From: Alphaproteobacteria bacterium
GTDB taxonomy: Bacteria > Pseudomonadota > Alphaproteobacteria > Rhizobiales > Xanthobacteraceae
DNA: 17,784 nucleotides
Direction: 5' to 3'
Assembly: GCA_005884745.1 (NCBI GenBank)
Contig: VAZU01000043.1
Span: forward strand, 1 to 17,784
Shown here: positions 1 through 9,158 of the stretch, piece after piece
Position numbering within the stretch: the first letter of the stretch is position 1
How the letters are laid out: every line of letters starts with the position of its first letter
Translations under genes and position numbers: made by a program
Notes under the pieces: model-generated
The model's database searches: none
Seen by the model: only the letters and a program-made list of their open reading frames with translations
Told to the model about the DNA's origin: nothing

Positions 1-3000
1 AATCCCGAACACGGATGCGGCGATCATGCCGCCGAACACCGGGGTGCCGACCGCATGGCGCGTGGCGGCCCCCGCCCCGCGCGCGACGACAAGCGGCAGC
101 AGCCCGAGGATGAACGCGAAACTGGTCATCATCACCGGGCGAAATCTCAGGCCCGCCGCCTCGATGGCGCTCGCCTCGATGTCCTTGCCGAGCTCCCTCT
201 GCTCTACCGCAAACGCCACGATCAGGATGCCGTTCTTGGCGGCGAGCGCGATCAGCACGACGAGTCCGATCTGCGCGTAAACATCGAAGCTCAGTCCCGC
301 CACCGCCACCGCGCCGATCGCGCCGAGTATCCCGACGCTGACCGACAGCAGGGCGGAAACCGGAATGTTCCAACTCTCGTAGAGCGCAACGAGAAACAGA
401 TAAGCGAACAGCACGGCTAGGCCGAGCACGATACCGGTGCGTCCGCTCGCCGCTTTTTCCTGCAGCGCGGTGCCGTTCCATTCGAAGCTGTAGCCGGCCG
501 GCAGGGTGGTGGCCGAGATGCGCTCCATCGCCGCGAGCGACTGGCCGGAACTGAAGCCGGGCTTCGCCGCGCCGTTCACGGTCGCGCTGCGGTATCCATT
601 GTAACGCAGCACCGTTTGCGGCCCTTGCACCAGCTTCGCCTCGGCCACCGCGCGCATCGGCACCATCGCCCCCTGGGCGTTGCGCACATAGATCCGATTG
701 ATGTCGTCCACCTTGTCGCGAAACGACGTCTCGGCCTGGACGTTGACCTGCCAAGTGCGGCCGAACACGTTGAAGTCGTTGACGTAGAAGCTGCCCAGCG
801 TCGACTGCAAGGCATTGAAGATGTCGCTGATCTTGACGCCGAGCACCTGCGCCTTGTCGCGGTCGATATCGAGGTAGATCTGCGGCGTGTCGGCGGCGTA
901 CGTGCTGAACACGCCCGCGAGCTCCGGCTGGCCATTGGCCGTCACCAGCAGGCCACGAAGCGTCGCCGCGACGTCGGAAGGGGGCTGGCCCTGCAACGCC
1001 TCCAGCACGTATTGGAAGCCGCCGGTGCTGCCCAGGCCGAGGATGGGCGGCAGGTTGAACGGAAAGGCGATGGCGCCCTTGATGGCCGCCATCTGCGGCC
1101 GCAGCCGCGCGATGATCGCGCCGGCGCCCTGTGCCGGATCGGTGCGCACTTCGTAGGGCTTGAGCCGGATGACCAAGAACGCCTGGTTCGACGATGCGAC
1201 GTAGTCGATGAAATTCAGGCCAACCACGGAAATCACGCCTTCGACGCCCGGGATCGGCGTGACGATTTCCTCGACCTGCTTGACCACCGCCTCGGTGCGG
1301 TTGATCGAGGCGCCTTCCGGAAGCCGCAGGGCGGCGAAGATGGCGCCCTGGTCCTCTTCCGGCAAGAAGCTCTGCGGCGTCTTGTTGAACAGCCACGCCG
1401 CGGTCGCCAGCACGCCGGCGACGGCCACGACGCCGACGATCGCCACGCGTACCAGCCGGCGCACCACCGCCACGTAGCCGTTGCGGACACCGTCGATCGC
1501 GCCCAGGACGTAGCGCATCGGGCCGCGGCTCGTCTGGCCGCGCTTCAGGAGCACCGCGCACAGCGCCGGACTCAAGGTCAGCGCGTTGAGCGCCGAGATC
1601 AGCATCGATACCGAGACCGCCACCGCGAATTGGCGGAAAAGCTGGCCGCTGATGCCGGGGATGAAGGCCACGGGAACGAATACCGACAACAACACGAGGG
1701 TGATGGCGAGGATCGGGCCGGTAATCTCCGCCATGGCTTTCTTGCACGCCTCCGGCACGGACAGCTCGGGTTCCTCCTCGATCACCCGCTCGATGTTCTC
1801 GACGACGACGATGGCGTCATCGACCACGATGCCGATGGCGAGCACGAGCGCCAGCAACGAGACGGTGTTGGCCGAATAGCCGATCGCCAGCATCACGGCG
1901 AACGTGCCGATGATCGACACCGGCACGGCGACCAGCGGGATCAGCGTCGTCCGCAACCTGCCGAGGAACAGGAACACCACCAGAGCCACCAGGGCGATGG
2001 CCACGGCCAGCGTGCGAATGACCTCCTTGATCGTCGCGGTGACGAACACCGTGGTGTCGAAGAACACGGTGTAGGCCAGATCGTTGGGGAAACGCGTCGC
2101 CAGGGTGTTCATGGCTTCGCGAACGTTGCGGGTCACGTCGACGGCGTTGGACCCCGGCGTCTGGTAGATGCCGATCGCGGCCGCGGGGGCGCCGTTGAAG
2201 CGGCTGTGGCGGTCCTGCGATTTCGCGCCCATCTCGATGCGGGCGACGTCTTTGACCCGGACGACCGAGCCGTCGCGATTGGTGCGCAGGACGATGGCGG
2301 CGAATTCCTCCGGGCGGGACAACCGGCCCTTGGTCTTGATGGTGATCTGGACCTGTTGCTCGTTGGTGATCGGTGCCGCGCCCACCCGCCCGAGAGCCGC
2401 CTGGACGTTCTGGTTCTGCACCGCCGAGATGACGTCGTTCGGCGTCAGGTTGAGCTCGGTGAGCCGGTCGGGGTCGAGCCAGATGCGCAACGAATAGTCG
2501 AGCGGCCCGAACAGAGTCGCCTGGCCGACGCCTTTGATCCGCGCCAGCGTGTCGATGATGTTGATCGTCGCATAATTGCTCAGATAAATGGCATCGTAGG
2601 TGTCCTTCGGCGAGTAGATGCTTATGACCTGCAGCAAAGCGGCGGATTTCTTGCGGATGGTCAGGCCGGTGCGCGACACCTCCGGGGGCAGCTGCGGCGT
2701 GGCGAGACTGGCGCGGTTCTGCACGTTGACGGTGTTGATGTCGGGATCGGTGCCGAGCGCGAAGGTCACGTTGAGGGTGTAGCTGCCGTCGGCGCCGCTG
2801 GCGGACTGATAATACAGCGCGTTGTCGATGCCGTTGATCTGCTCCTCGATCGGCTGCGCCACCGTGGTCTCGATCACTTCGGCATCGGCGCCCGGGTAGG
2901 TCGCGGACAGCGTCACCTGCGGCGGCACGATGTCCGGGAACTGTGCGATCGGGATCACCGTGACGGCAATGATGCCGGCCAGCGTGATGACGATGGCGAC

Positions 3001-3045
3001 GACGAAGGCGAGCCGCGGCCGGTCGATGAAGAGGCTGGAAAACAT
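1..3045 (-). CDS. RND multidrug efflux pump, inner-membrane subunit (AcrB/MexB-like, HAE1), 3' end cut by window edge
   Basis: Proton-driven efflux pump of the inner membrane that works with a periplasmic adaptor and an outer-membrane channel. The frame is open from ATG at 3045 to base 1, giving 1015 codons. It begins MFSSLFIDRPRLAFVVA, the usual N-terminal helix followed by a long periplasmic loop. The proton-relay motif VVDDAIVVVEN has its Asp pair at residues 409-410, and the relay Lys lies in AAKNGILIVAFA at residue 937; these match AcrB D407/D408 and K940. TLSPALCAVLL closes the first half. The last visible residues, GGMIAASVFGI, lie in the final membrane helix, so roughly 30-40 residues are missing compared with the family length of about 1040-1050. 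It starts five bases after the adaptor stop, so the two genes are co-transcribed. The family assignment is secure; the substrate cannot be told from sequence. Confidence 0.95.
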   Translation of the reverse strand, partial: MFSSLFIDRPRLAFVVAIVITLAGIIAVTVIPIAQFPDIVPPQVTLSATYPGADAEVIETTVAQPIEEQINGIDNALYYQSASGADGSYTLNVTFALGTDPDINTVNVQNRASLATPQLPPEVSRTGLTIRKKSAALLQVISIYSPKDTYDAIYLSNYATINIIDTLARIKGVGQATLFGPLDYSLRIWLDPDRLTELNLTPNDVISAVQNQNVQAALGRVGAAPITNEQQVQITIKTKGRLSRPEEFAAIVLRTNRDGSVVRVKDVARIEMGAKSQDRHSRFNGAPAAAIGIYQTPGSNAVDVTRNVREAMNTLATRFPNDLAYTVFFDTTVFVTATIKEVIRTLAVAIALVALVVFLFLGRLRTTLIPLVAVPVSIIGTFAVMLAIGYSANTVSLLALVLAIGIVVDDAIVVVENIERVIEEEPELSVPEACKKAMAEITGPILAITLVLLSVFVPVAFIPGISGQLFRQFAVAVSVSMLISALNALTLSPALCAVLLKRGQTSRGPMRYVLGAIDGVRNGYVAVVRRLVRVAIVGVVAVAGVLATAAWLFNKTPQSFLPEEDQGAIFAALRLPEGASINRTEAVVKQVEEIVTPIPGVEGVISVVGLNFIDYVASSNQAFLVIRLKPYEVRTDPAQGAGAIIARLRPQMAAIKGAIAFPFNLPPILGLGSTGGFQYVLEALQGQPPSDVAATLRGLLVTANGQPELAGVFSTYAADTPQIYLDIDRDKAQVLGVKISDIFNALQSTLGSFYVNDFNVFGRTWQVNVQAETSFRDKVDDINRIYVRNAQGAMVPMRAVAEAKLVQGPQTVLRYNGYRSATVNGAAKPGFSSGQSLAAMERISATTLPAGYSFEWNGTALQEKAASGRTGIVLGLAVLFAYLFLVALYESWNIPVSALLSVSVGILGAIGAVAVAGLSFDVYAQIGLVVLIALAAKNGILIVAFAVEQRELGKDIEASAIEAAGLRFRPVMMTSFAFILGLLPLVVARGAGAATRHAVGTPVFGGMIAASVFGI

Positions 3046-3050
3046 CGGTG

Positions 3051-4169
3051 TCAGTTTCTCGGCACGACGCTCGCGGCGACGACTTGACCGGGGTGCACCT
3101 TCTGGATCCCTTCGACGATCACCAGCTCGCCTTCCTTGAGCCCGTCCGTCACGACGACGTCCCTGCCCTGCTCGACGCCGGTCGTCACGCGTCGCAGCTC
3201 GACCTTCTTCGCCTCGTCGACCACCAGGACATAACGGCCGGCCTGATCGAGCAGGACGGCGGACTGCGGAACCACCAGCGCCGATCGCGGCGCGCCCCGC
3301 TCCGCAGTGACGCCGACGATCCCGCCGGGGATCAGAAGACCCTCCGGGTTCGGCAGTTGCGCCCGCACCGCCACGGTGTCCGTGGCGGGGTCGACCTGGA
3401 CATCGAGCAGGTTGGTGAGGCCGGCATGCGGATAGGCGCTGCCGTTGGGCAGCCTGATGTGAACGGTCAGGTGCACGTTCTTGTCGGTCGATGCACCGAT
3501 CCTGCGCTTGTACTCGAGAATATCGCGCTCGCTCGACTGAAAGACCACATAGATGGGGTCCTGGCTGACGATCGTCGCGAGCTTTCCGGACGAGGAGTCG
3601 ACCAGATTGCCCACGGTGAAATTCGCAAATCCGATCCGTCCATCGATCGGCGAGCGGATCTCCGTGTAGCCGAGATTGATCTCCGCCTGCTGGAGCGTCG
3701 CCTCCGCCTGCAACACATTGGCCTGCGCTGCCGCCTCATCGGCCGCGCGCTGGTCGACCGTGGCTTGCGCAATGTTATGGTTGCGCACCAGCTCCTTGCC
3801 GCGCTCCAGCTGCAGCGCCGTGTTGACCTCCGCGGCCTTGGCCTTGGCGAGATTGGCGCGCTGCTGGTCGACCGCGGCGATGTAGGTCGCCTGCTCGATG
3901 CGGAACAGGAGGTCGCCGGTCTTGACCTGCTGCCCTTCGGTGAAATGCCGGTCCTGGATGAACCCGGGCACCCGCGCGACAATGTCGACCTTGTCGATCG
4001 CGGTCACGCGGCCGATGAAATCGCCGGTCTCCGTCACTTGGCGGCTGGCCGCAGGCGTCACCGCGACCGCCGGCGGCGGTGAGGCGCCTTGGGCGGCGGC
4101 AGCCCCACAGCCGGCGATGGCGCTCAGCGCAGCAACGAAGCAAGCGAGGGAGCTATTGCGACCAGGCAT
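3051..4169 (-). CDS. RND efflux periplasmic adaptor (membrane fusion) lipoprotein
   Basis: 372-residue AcrA/MexA-type adaptor linking the RND pump to an outer-membrane channel. The chosen ATG at 4169 is preceded by GAGGAGGAACCTTG, a strong Shine-Dalgarno. The in-frame extension upstream to 4304 only reads through a REP-like repeat. Residues 1-21 form a lipoprotein signal with lipobox IAGC, so Cys21 should be lipidated. Then come the first half of the lipoyl/barrel-sandwich domain (about 46-95), an alpha-helical hairpin rich in Ala, Gln and Glu (about 95-165), the second lipoyl half with EIRSPIDGRIG (170-180), a beta-barrel (about 200-290) and the membrane-proximal domain (about 295-370). The stop is five bases from the pump start. 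Sequence alone does not show the substrate or which outer-membrane protein is used. Confidence 0.93.
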   Translation of the reverse strand: MPGRNSSLACFVAALSAIAGCGAAAAQGASPPPAVAVTPAASRQVTETGDFIGRVTAIDKVDIVARVPGFIQDRHFTEGQQVKTGDLLFRIEQATYIAAVDQQRANLAKAKAAEVNTALQLERGKELVRNHNIAQATVDQRAADEAAAQANVLQAEATLQQAEINLGYTEIRSPIDGRIGFANFTVGNLVDSSSGKLATIVSQDPIYVVFQSSERDILEYKRRIGASTDKNVHLTVHIRLPNGSAYPHAGLTNLLDVQVDPATDTVAVRAQLPNPEGLLIPGGIVGVTAERGAPRSALVVPQSAVLLDQAGRYVLVVDEAKKVELRRVTTGVEQGRDVVVTDGLKEGELVIVEGIQKVHPGQVVAASVVPRN

Positions 4170-4267
4170 CAAGGTTCCTCCTCGACTGCGAACCGCGCCT
4201 TTTCGAGTGCGGGGCGGGTCGAGCGCCGCGGGCGCGAAACTCACCGTTCCAACCGCTGGCTCGGCGT

Positions 4268-4299
4268 GGTGGGTTTCGCTCCGCTCAACCCACCCTACG
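4268..4299. repeat. REP-like palindrome between the carboxylase and efflux genes
   Basis: GGTGGGTT (4268-4275) pairs perfectly with AACCCACC (4287-4294) around an 11-base loop, followed by CTACG. The loop TCGCTCCGCTC and the flank match the interspersed palindrome that is common in Bradyrhizobium-type genomes and yields spurious peptides such as GWVERSETH when translated. It lies just past the carboxylase stop (4308) and upstream of the adaptor start. It could act as an mRNA-stabilising or attenuating hairpin at the 3' end of the carboxylase transcript. There is no T-tract for an intrinsic terminator. Confidence 0.7.
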
Positions 4300-4307
4300 A
4301 CCAAGCT

Positions 4308-5915
<1,608 letters not shown>

Positions 5916-6021
5916 GCAGGCCTCCTGAGGTCATTCGGCTGGCACTATGGCGCGCGATTGGGCGGAAGAACGGGCGCGCATCATCGCGGCGTGTACCGCC
6001 CTATCCGAACACAGAGAAAGC

Positions 6022-6444
6022 TCATATTCCAGCCACTGGGGTTGCGAGCGCGCGCGCGCTCTTGATCATGGCCGCGTCGAACGTGAAGAGAGCGGCCCCG
6101 ATGCGTTGTGCAATCGCGATATTGATCGCATCCGGCGTCCGCAGCTTGAGATCGAGGCGACGCAGGAAGGCTTCGGCCGCCTTTACGTCCGCTGGCCCGA
6201 TCTCGACGCGCCGCGCGATCCGCGCCGTCCACGAGTCGAATGTAGCGAGCGCAATCCTTGCCTGTCGTTGCGCAATTTCCTTCGTCCGCACCTGACGGCC
6301 AAGAGCTGAGGCGAATTCGGCAGCCGCGAAATCGCTGACCATCAAAACCGACGCATTCTCGCGCAAGAAACTGTCAGCTCGACGGGTGAATGGATCGTCT
6401 GTGAATAGGGCAACGAGAACGCTGGCGTCGAGGTAGAGACTCAA
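6022..6444 (-). CDS. vapC: VapC-type PIN-domain toxin (ribonuclease)
   Basis: 140-residue PIN-domain protein, probably a Mg2+-dependent RNase that acts as the toxin of a type II toxin-antitoxin pair. The acidic site is complete: Asp6 (YLDAS), Glu43 (AAAEFASAL), Asp105 (LRTPDAINIA) and Asp123 (FTFDAAM). The likely start is TTG at 6444, whose bases overlap the antitoxin stop TGA as TTGA, giving tight translational coupling. The order is antitoxin then toxin, as usual. The gene ends 106 bases before the carboxylase start. The RNA target cannot be inferred. Confidence 0.88.
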   Translation of the reverse strand: MSLYLDASVLVALFTDDPFTRRADSFLRENASVLMVSDFAAAEFASALGRQVRTKEIAQRQARIALATFDSWTARIARRVEIGPADVKAAEAFLRRLDLKLRTPDAINIAIAQRIGAALFTFDAAMIKSARALATPVAGI

Positions 6445-6692
6445 CGCTCTTCCTCATCCCTCATCCTGCTCACCAGGCTTCCTGCGTTTTCCGCTGGCGA
6501 TAGCCTGCCGATCCGGCGCGCGGCCAGCCAATCCAGATCTTCTGGCGACACACACCGCGCAGCTTCCGGAATAGGCTTCAGCTCCACAACGGGCCTGCCG
6601 TGGCGCGTGATCACCACGTCCTCGCCTTCAAGCGCGCGGTCAATCAACTCCGGCAATCGGTTCTTGGCCTCGGCCACGCTATGGGTGCCCAT
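6441..6692 (-). CDS. vapB: VapB/Phd-YefM-type antitoxin
   Basis: Small antitoxin, 83 residues from the ATG at 6692 or 89 from the in-frame ATG at 6710. The N-terminal half has the Phd/YefM fold signature HSVAEAKNRLPELIDRAL then VVITRHGRPVVELKP, which binds DNA as a dimer. The charged C-terminal third (LSPAENAG to RMRDEEER) should wrap and inhibit the PIN toxin. I prefer 6692 because a promoter with -10 at 6705-6700 overlaps the 6710 start and would begin transcription almost at 6692, and because MGTHSVAEAK has the normal family N-terminus. Neither start has a good Shine-Dalgarno. The pair likely represses its own promoter. The gene overlaps vapC at its end. Confidence 0.85.
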   Translation of the reverse strand: MGTHSVAEAKNRLPELIDRALEGEDVVITRHGRPVVELKPIPEAARCVSPEDLDWLAARRIGRLSPAENAGSLVSRMRDEEER

Positions 6693-6699
6693 GCCCAGC

Positions 6700-6729
6700 A
6701 ATATAGCCATTCAATGGCCATTTTGTCCA
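6700..6729 (-). promoter_or_regulatory. vapBC promoter
   Basis: Minus strand: -35 TGGACA (6729-6724), 18-base spacer, -10 TATATT (6705-6700); each box matches the sigma-70 consensus at five of six positions. Start of transcription is predicted around 6693-6692, at the second ATG of vapB, implying a leaderless mRNA. Confidence 0.55.
6706..6722. promoter_or_regulatory. Candidate VapBC operator (overlapping palindromes)
   Basis: Three copies of the half-site GCCATT/AATGGC are packed in 17 bases: GCCATT (6706-6711), AATGGC (6713-6718) and GCCATT (6717-6722). They form a 13-base dyad GCCATT-C-AATGGC and a 10-base perfect palindrome AATGGCCATT. They fill the spacer between the -35 and -10 boxes, where an antitoxin or toxin-antitoxin complex would block RNA polymerase. 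Confidence 0.55.
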
Positions 6730-6780
6730 GTCCCGACAATTCCCAGTCACGCCGCCGGGCGGTGGGTTGCGGTTTCGCCG

Positions 6781-6808
6781 AAACGAAAACGGCCGCACGC
6801 GGCGGCCG
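6781..6808 (-). terminator. Rho-independent terminator of the candidate small RNA
   Basis: Minus strand: CGGCCGC (6808-6802), loop CGCGT (6801-6797), GCGGCCG (6796-6790), then TTTTCGTTT (6789-6781). A perfect 7-bp GC stem with a T-rich tail. Confidence 0.75.
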
Positions 6809-6914
6809 GGAAAGCTGAAAGGCGCACGGGCGCCACTCCGAGGTGCGACTATAAGGCTGCGCGGTGGGGATTGCGTCCTCACACCCCACTCTTCGCCACG
6901 TGGTCGCCCGTGCA
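6781..6914 (-). ncRNA. Candidate small RNA, about 130 nt, own promoter and terminator (possible suhB/alpha-r7-like)
   Basis: No protein gene fits here, but the minus strand has every part of a stand-alone small RNA. After a promoter (6948-6921) the transcript would begin near 6914-6913. GCACGGGCG (6913-6905) can pair perfectly with CGCCCGTGC (6832-6824), closing a structure that holds CCACGTGG (6903-6896) and a GTGGGG/CCCCAC hairpin (6889-6884 with 6869-6864). GGCGC/GCGCC (6834-6830 with 6825-6821) offers a local alternative hairpin that competes with the closing stem. A pyrimidine-rich linker (CTTTCAGCTTTCCC, about 6821-6808) follows, then an intrinsic terminator. The layout recalls rhizobial trans-acting RNAs such as suhB/alpha-r7, but I cannot confirm the family; 6S RNA is another possibility. 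Confidence 0.6.
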
Positions 6915-6920
6915 GGATCA

Positions 6921-6948
6921 AGTGTAGCGCGGCCCCGTTTCGCGTCAA
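6921..6948 (-). promoter_or_regulatory. Promoter of the candidate small RNA
   Basis: Minus strand: -35 TTGACG (6948-6943), 16-base spacer, -10 TACACT (6926-6921). Five of six and four of six positions match sigma-70 consensus. The predicted start near 6914 coincides with the first base of the RNA's closing stem, which supports the two predictions together. Confidence 0.55.
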
Positions 6949-7085
6949 TCCGATTCCGCGCCATGCACAACAATCCACAGGCTGATGCCGGCAGGAGGAT
7001 GGGGCGAGCGCGCGAATCCCGAGGCAGCGATCGTCCACGCGTGCGACCCGTCGCCATGCCACGGCCTGCTGAAAGTCATTCCGCT

Positions 7086-7307
7086 CTAGGCGCAGTACGC
7101 GGCAATTAGATCAAAAATATACGCAGGACCGAGAATTCCCCACATCAGCAAGATCGCGAGACATATCGCGAGAGCCAATGCACCCCCCGCCCAGAGCAGC
7201 CAACGGGGCCGGTTGCGCGGCAATCGCTCCGCTAGAGGCACCCGTGCGGGATCGCCTGCATCCGGCGCCGCCGGACCATCGGTACGGTCCGTGCTGCCGC
7301 CATTCAT
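7086..7307 (-). CDS. Small single-span membrane protein coupled to an MFS transporter
   Basis: 73 residues and no family I recognise. The first 35 residues are polar, rich in Pro, Asp and Arg, and probably cytoplasmic. A single hydrophobic segment runs from about residue 37 to 58 (LLWAGGALALAICLAILLMWG), and a short tail ends in AAYCA. Its ATG overlaps the stop of the upstream MFS gene as ATGA (7307-7304), so it is translated from the same mRNA. That linkage suggests a helper or subunit of the transporter, but this is inference. The frame lies in ordinary coding-like sequence with no competing ORF. Confidence 0.65.
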   Translation of the reverse strand: MNGGSTDRTDGPAAPDAGDPARVPLAERLPRNRPRWLLWAGGALALAICLAILLMWGILGPAYIFDLIAAYCA

Positions 7308-8554
7308 GACGGCGCTACTCCCAATGCGAGCCGCTCAACCGGCTGTTCGCGAATACGCCAGTGAATCAGCGCCGCAAACACCCCGAGCCCGACCGATATC
7401 CACCACATCGAATTGTAGTTGCCCTGAATATCGTAGAGGCGCCCGGCCCCCCAGCCGCCCAGGAAACTCCCCAGTTGGTGGCTGAAAAAAACCACACCCC
7501 ACAGCATCGACATGTGTGCCGGCCCGAACATATAGCCGACCAACCCGCTGGTCAGGGGAACCGTGCCCAGCCACAGGAACCCGAGCGACGCCGCAAACAG
7601 CAGCACGGACACCCAGGACAGCGGCAGCGCAAGAAACACCACGAACGCCAGGGCGCGCAATGCATAGAGCAGCGCCAGCATGTCTTTGCGCAGATGGTGC
7701 CCGCCGAGCCATCCCCACAGCAGCGATCCGGCGATGTTGAAGAGCCCGACAAGGCCGATCGCCCATCCGCCGAGTTCGATCGCGGATATCGGACGTCCGA
7801 AGAAGGCCATGCCGATGGCATTGTCGGAGATATAGGAGGGAAGGTGCAAGCCGATGAACGACACGTGGAAGCCGCATACGAAGAAGCCGATGGTGAGCAG
7901 CCAGAACCCCTGGGTGCGAAACGCCTCCTGGAGCGCATTCTGGGTGCTTTGCGTGCGCGCCGCACCGAGAGGGCCGAAACCTGCCGCACGATTTTCGCGC
8001 AAGCCGAACGCCAGAAGCACCATCAATGCCGAAAGCGCGGTCAGCACGAACATCGTCGTATGCCAATTGTCGAAGCGGCTCTGGAGGATCGAAGCGAGCG
8101 GCACGATGGCGAACTGGCCGAACGAGCCGCCCGCCGTCGCGACGCCCAGCGCGACCGATCGCTTGTCGACCGGCGTTTGCCGCGCGATCGCTCCGAAGAT
8201 CGGGCCGAACCCCGCGGCCGCCATGCCGATGCCGGAGAGCACGTTGCCGAGGGTCAGCATCATGCCCTCGGTCGCCAGCGCAATCATCAGCATCCCGGCC
8301 ACGTAGAGCATGCCGCCGGCCGCAACCGTGCGCGCGGTGCCGAAACGATCGGCCAGGTTGCCCACGAACGGCGAGAACACACCCATCAGCAACATGGCAA
8401 GCGCGGTGCCGAATGACCACAACTCGCGGCCGACATTGAGATCCGCGGCGATCGGCTTCTGAAAAATCCCGAAGCTCTGGCGCGCGCCAATTCCGATGGT
8501 CAGAATCATGCCCCCGCAAATCACGGGAATCCAGAAGTTACGTTGACGTGACAT
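7304..8554 (-). CDS. Major facilitator superfamily transporter
   Basis: 416-residue, twelve-helix secondary transporter of the inner membrane. ATG at 8554 is chosen because AAAGGA precedes it by five bases; the in-frame extension to 8626 has no such site. The loop between helices 2 and 3 carries the MFS motif A variant GNLADRFGTARTV. Helix 1 reads GGMILTIGIGARQSFGIF, typical of the monocarboxylate/oxalate-formate-like branch of putative carriers. The gene lies 102 bases after a MarR-family regulator on the same strand and overlaps the small membrane protein by four bases, so regulator, transporter and small protein appear to be one unit. Export of a toxic compound or uptake of an organic acid are both possible; the substrate is unknown. 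Confidence 0.88.
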   Translation of the reverse strand: MSRQRNFWIPVICGGMILTIGIGARQSFGIFQKPIAADLNVGRELWSFGTALAMLLMGVFSPFVGNLADRFGTARTVAAGGMLYVAGMLMIALATEGMMLTLGNVLSGIGMAAAGFGPIFGAIARQTPVDKRSVALGVATAGGSFGQFAIVPLASILQSRFDNWHTTMFVLTALSALMVLLAFGLRENRAAGFGPLGAARTQSTQNALQEAFRTQGFWLLTIGFFVCGFHVSFIGLHLPSYISDNAIGMAFFGRPISAIELGGWAIGLVGLFNIAGSLLWGWLGGHHLRKDMLALLYALRALAFVVFLALPLSWVSVLLFAASLGFLWLGTVPLTSGLVGYMFGPAHMSMLWGVVFFSHQLGSFLGGWGAGRLYDIQGNYNSMWWISVGLGVFAALIHWRIREQPVERLALGVAPS

Positions 8555-8656
8555 GGCAATCCTTTCGGAGCCGCGGTGCTTCGATGCAGCGTTGGTCCGA
8601 CCCGAGAAGTGCGACCAGGCAGACATGGGGCCTTCTCAAACAGGGCAATGGCTTTC

Positions 8657-9133
8657 CTATCCGTCTGATGATCGGGTAACGGCGGCTTCCGCGCGGGCGG
8701 GATCAATGGCCACCACCGCGCGCAGCAGCGCGCGCAAGTCCGACGCGCGGGCGCTGCCGAAAGCGGATTCGAACTGGGCTTGCGCTTCCGTCCATCCTTT
8801 GAACGCTACCCGGAGCCGCTTTTGGCCGGCTTTGGTCAGGCGGATTTCCTTGCTGCGGCGGTCGGCGGCGCCCGGCTTGATCCCGATCAACCCGTCGCGC
8901 TCCAGCGGCAGGATGTTCCGTCCGAGCGTGGTGCGGTCCATGACCATGTCGGCGGCGAGCGCATTGATCGGCATCGGACCTTTCCGTCCCAGCCGCGCAA
9001 GAATCGAGAACTGGGTCGTACGCAGCCCGGCCGGCGCCAGCAACCGGTCATAGAATTGGGTGACGCGGCGCGCCGCCTGGCGGACCGCCAGGCAATTGCA
9101 GTCTTGCGCCGTCAACCGAGTTTCGAAAGGCAT
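8657..9133 (-). CDS. MarR-family transcriptional regulator
   Basis: 158-residue winged helix-turn-helix regulator. The ATG at 9133 follows GAGGAGGA with eight bases of spacing; the longer frame upstream reads through the promoter. Helices 1-2 contain CNCLAVRQAARRVTQFYDRL (12-31). The DNA-binding part is about 57-83 (NALAADMVMDRTTLGRNI then PLERDGLI), followed by the wing GAADRRSKEIRLTKAG (88-103). Cys12 and Cys14 near the N-terminus sit where some MarR/OhrR proteins carry a redox-sensing Cys, so an oxidant or electrophile signal is possible. It lies upstream of, and in line with, the MFS gene, and a dyad over its own promoter points to autorepression. Confidence 0.9.
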   Translation of the reverse strand: MPFETRLTAQDCNCLAVRQAARRVTQFYDRLLAPAGLRTTQFSILARLGRKGPMPINALAADMVMDRTTLGRNILPLERDGLIGIKPGAADRRSKEIRLTKAGQKRLRVAFKGWTEAQAQFESAFGSARASDLRALLRAVVAIDPARAEAAVTRSSDG

Positions 9134-9158
9134 CGCTGGAATCCTCCTCGACAAGAGT

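Noticed and set aside
616..3087. Very long plus-strand open frame (823 codons) opposite the RND pump
   Set aside because: Its translation is Arg/His/Asp-rich low-complexity text with no fold or family, and the opposite strand encodes a complete RND pump with intact motifs. It is a GC-driven shadow.
4170..4304. N-terminal extension of the efflux adaptor to 4304
   Set aside because: The added residues come from a REP-like palindrome, and a lipoprotein signal with a strong Shine-Dalgarno begins at 4169.
5947..6309. Plus-strand frame starting MARDWAEERARIIAAC upstream of the carboxylase
   Set aside because: The first 30 residues look protein-like but the rest is antisense to vapC, and there is no Shine-Dalgarno.
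6824..6913. GCACGGGCG / CGCCCGTGC as terminal inverted repeats of a tiny mobile element
   Set aside because: No target-site duplication flanks the repeats, and they fit better as the closing stem of an RNA with its own promoter and terminator.
7361..8416. Plus-strand open frame of 351 codons opposite the MFS gene
   Set aside because: Translation is Gln/Arg/His-rich without hydrophobic core or family likeness; the minus strand has a well-formed twelve-helix transporter.
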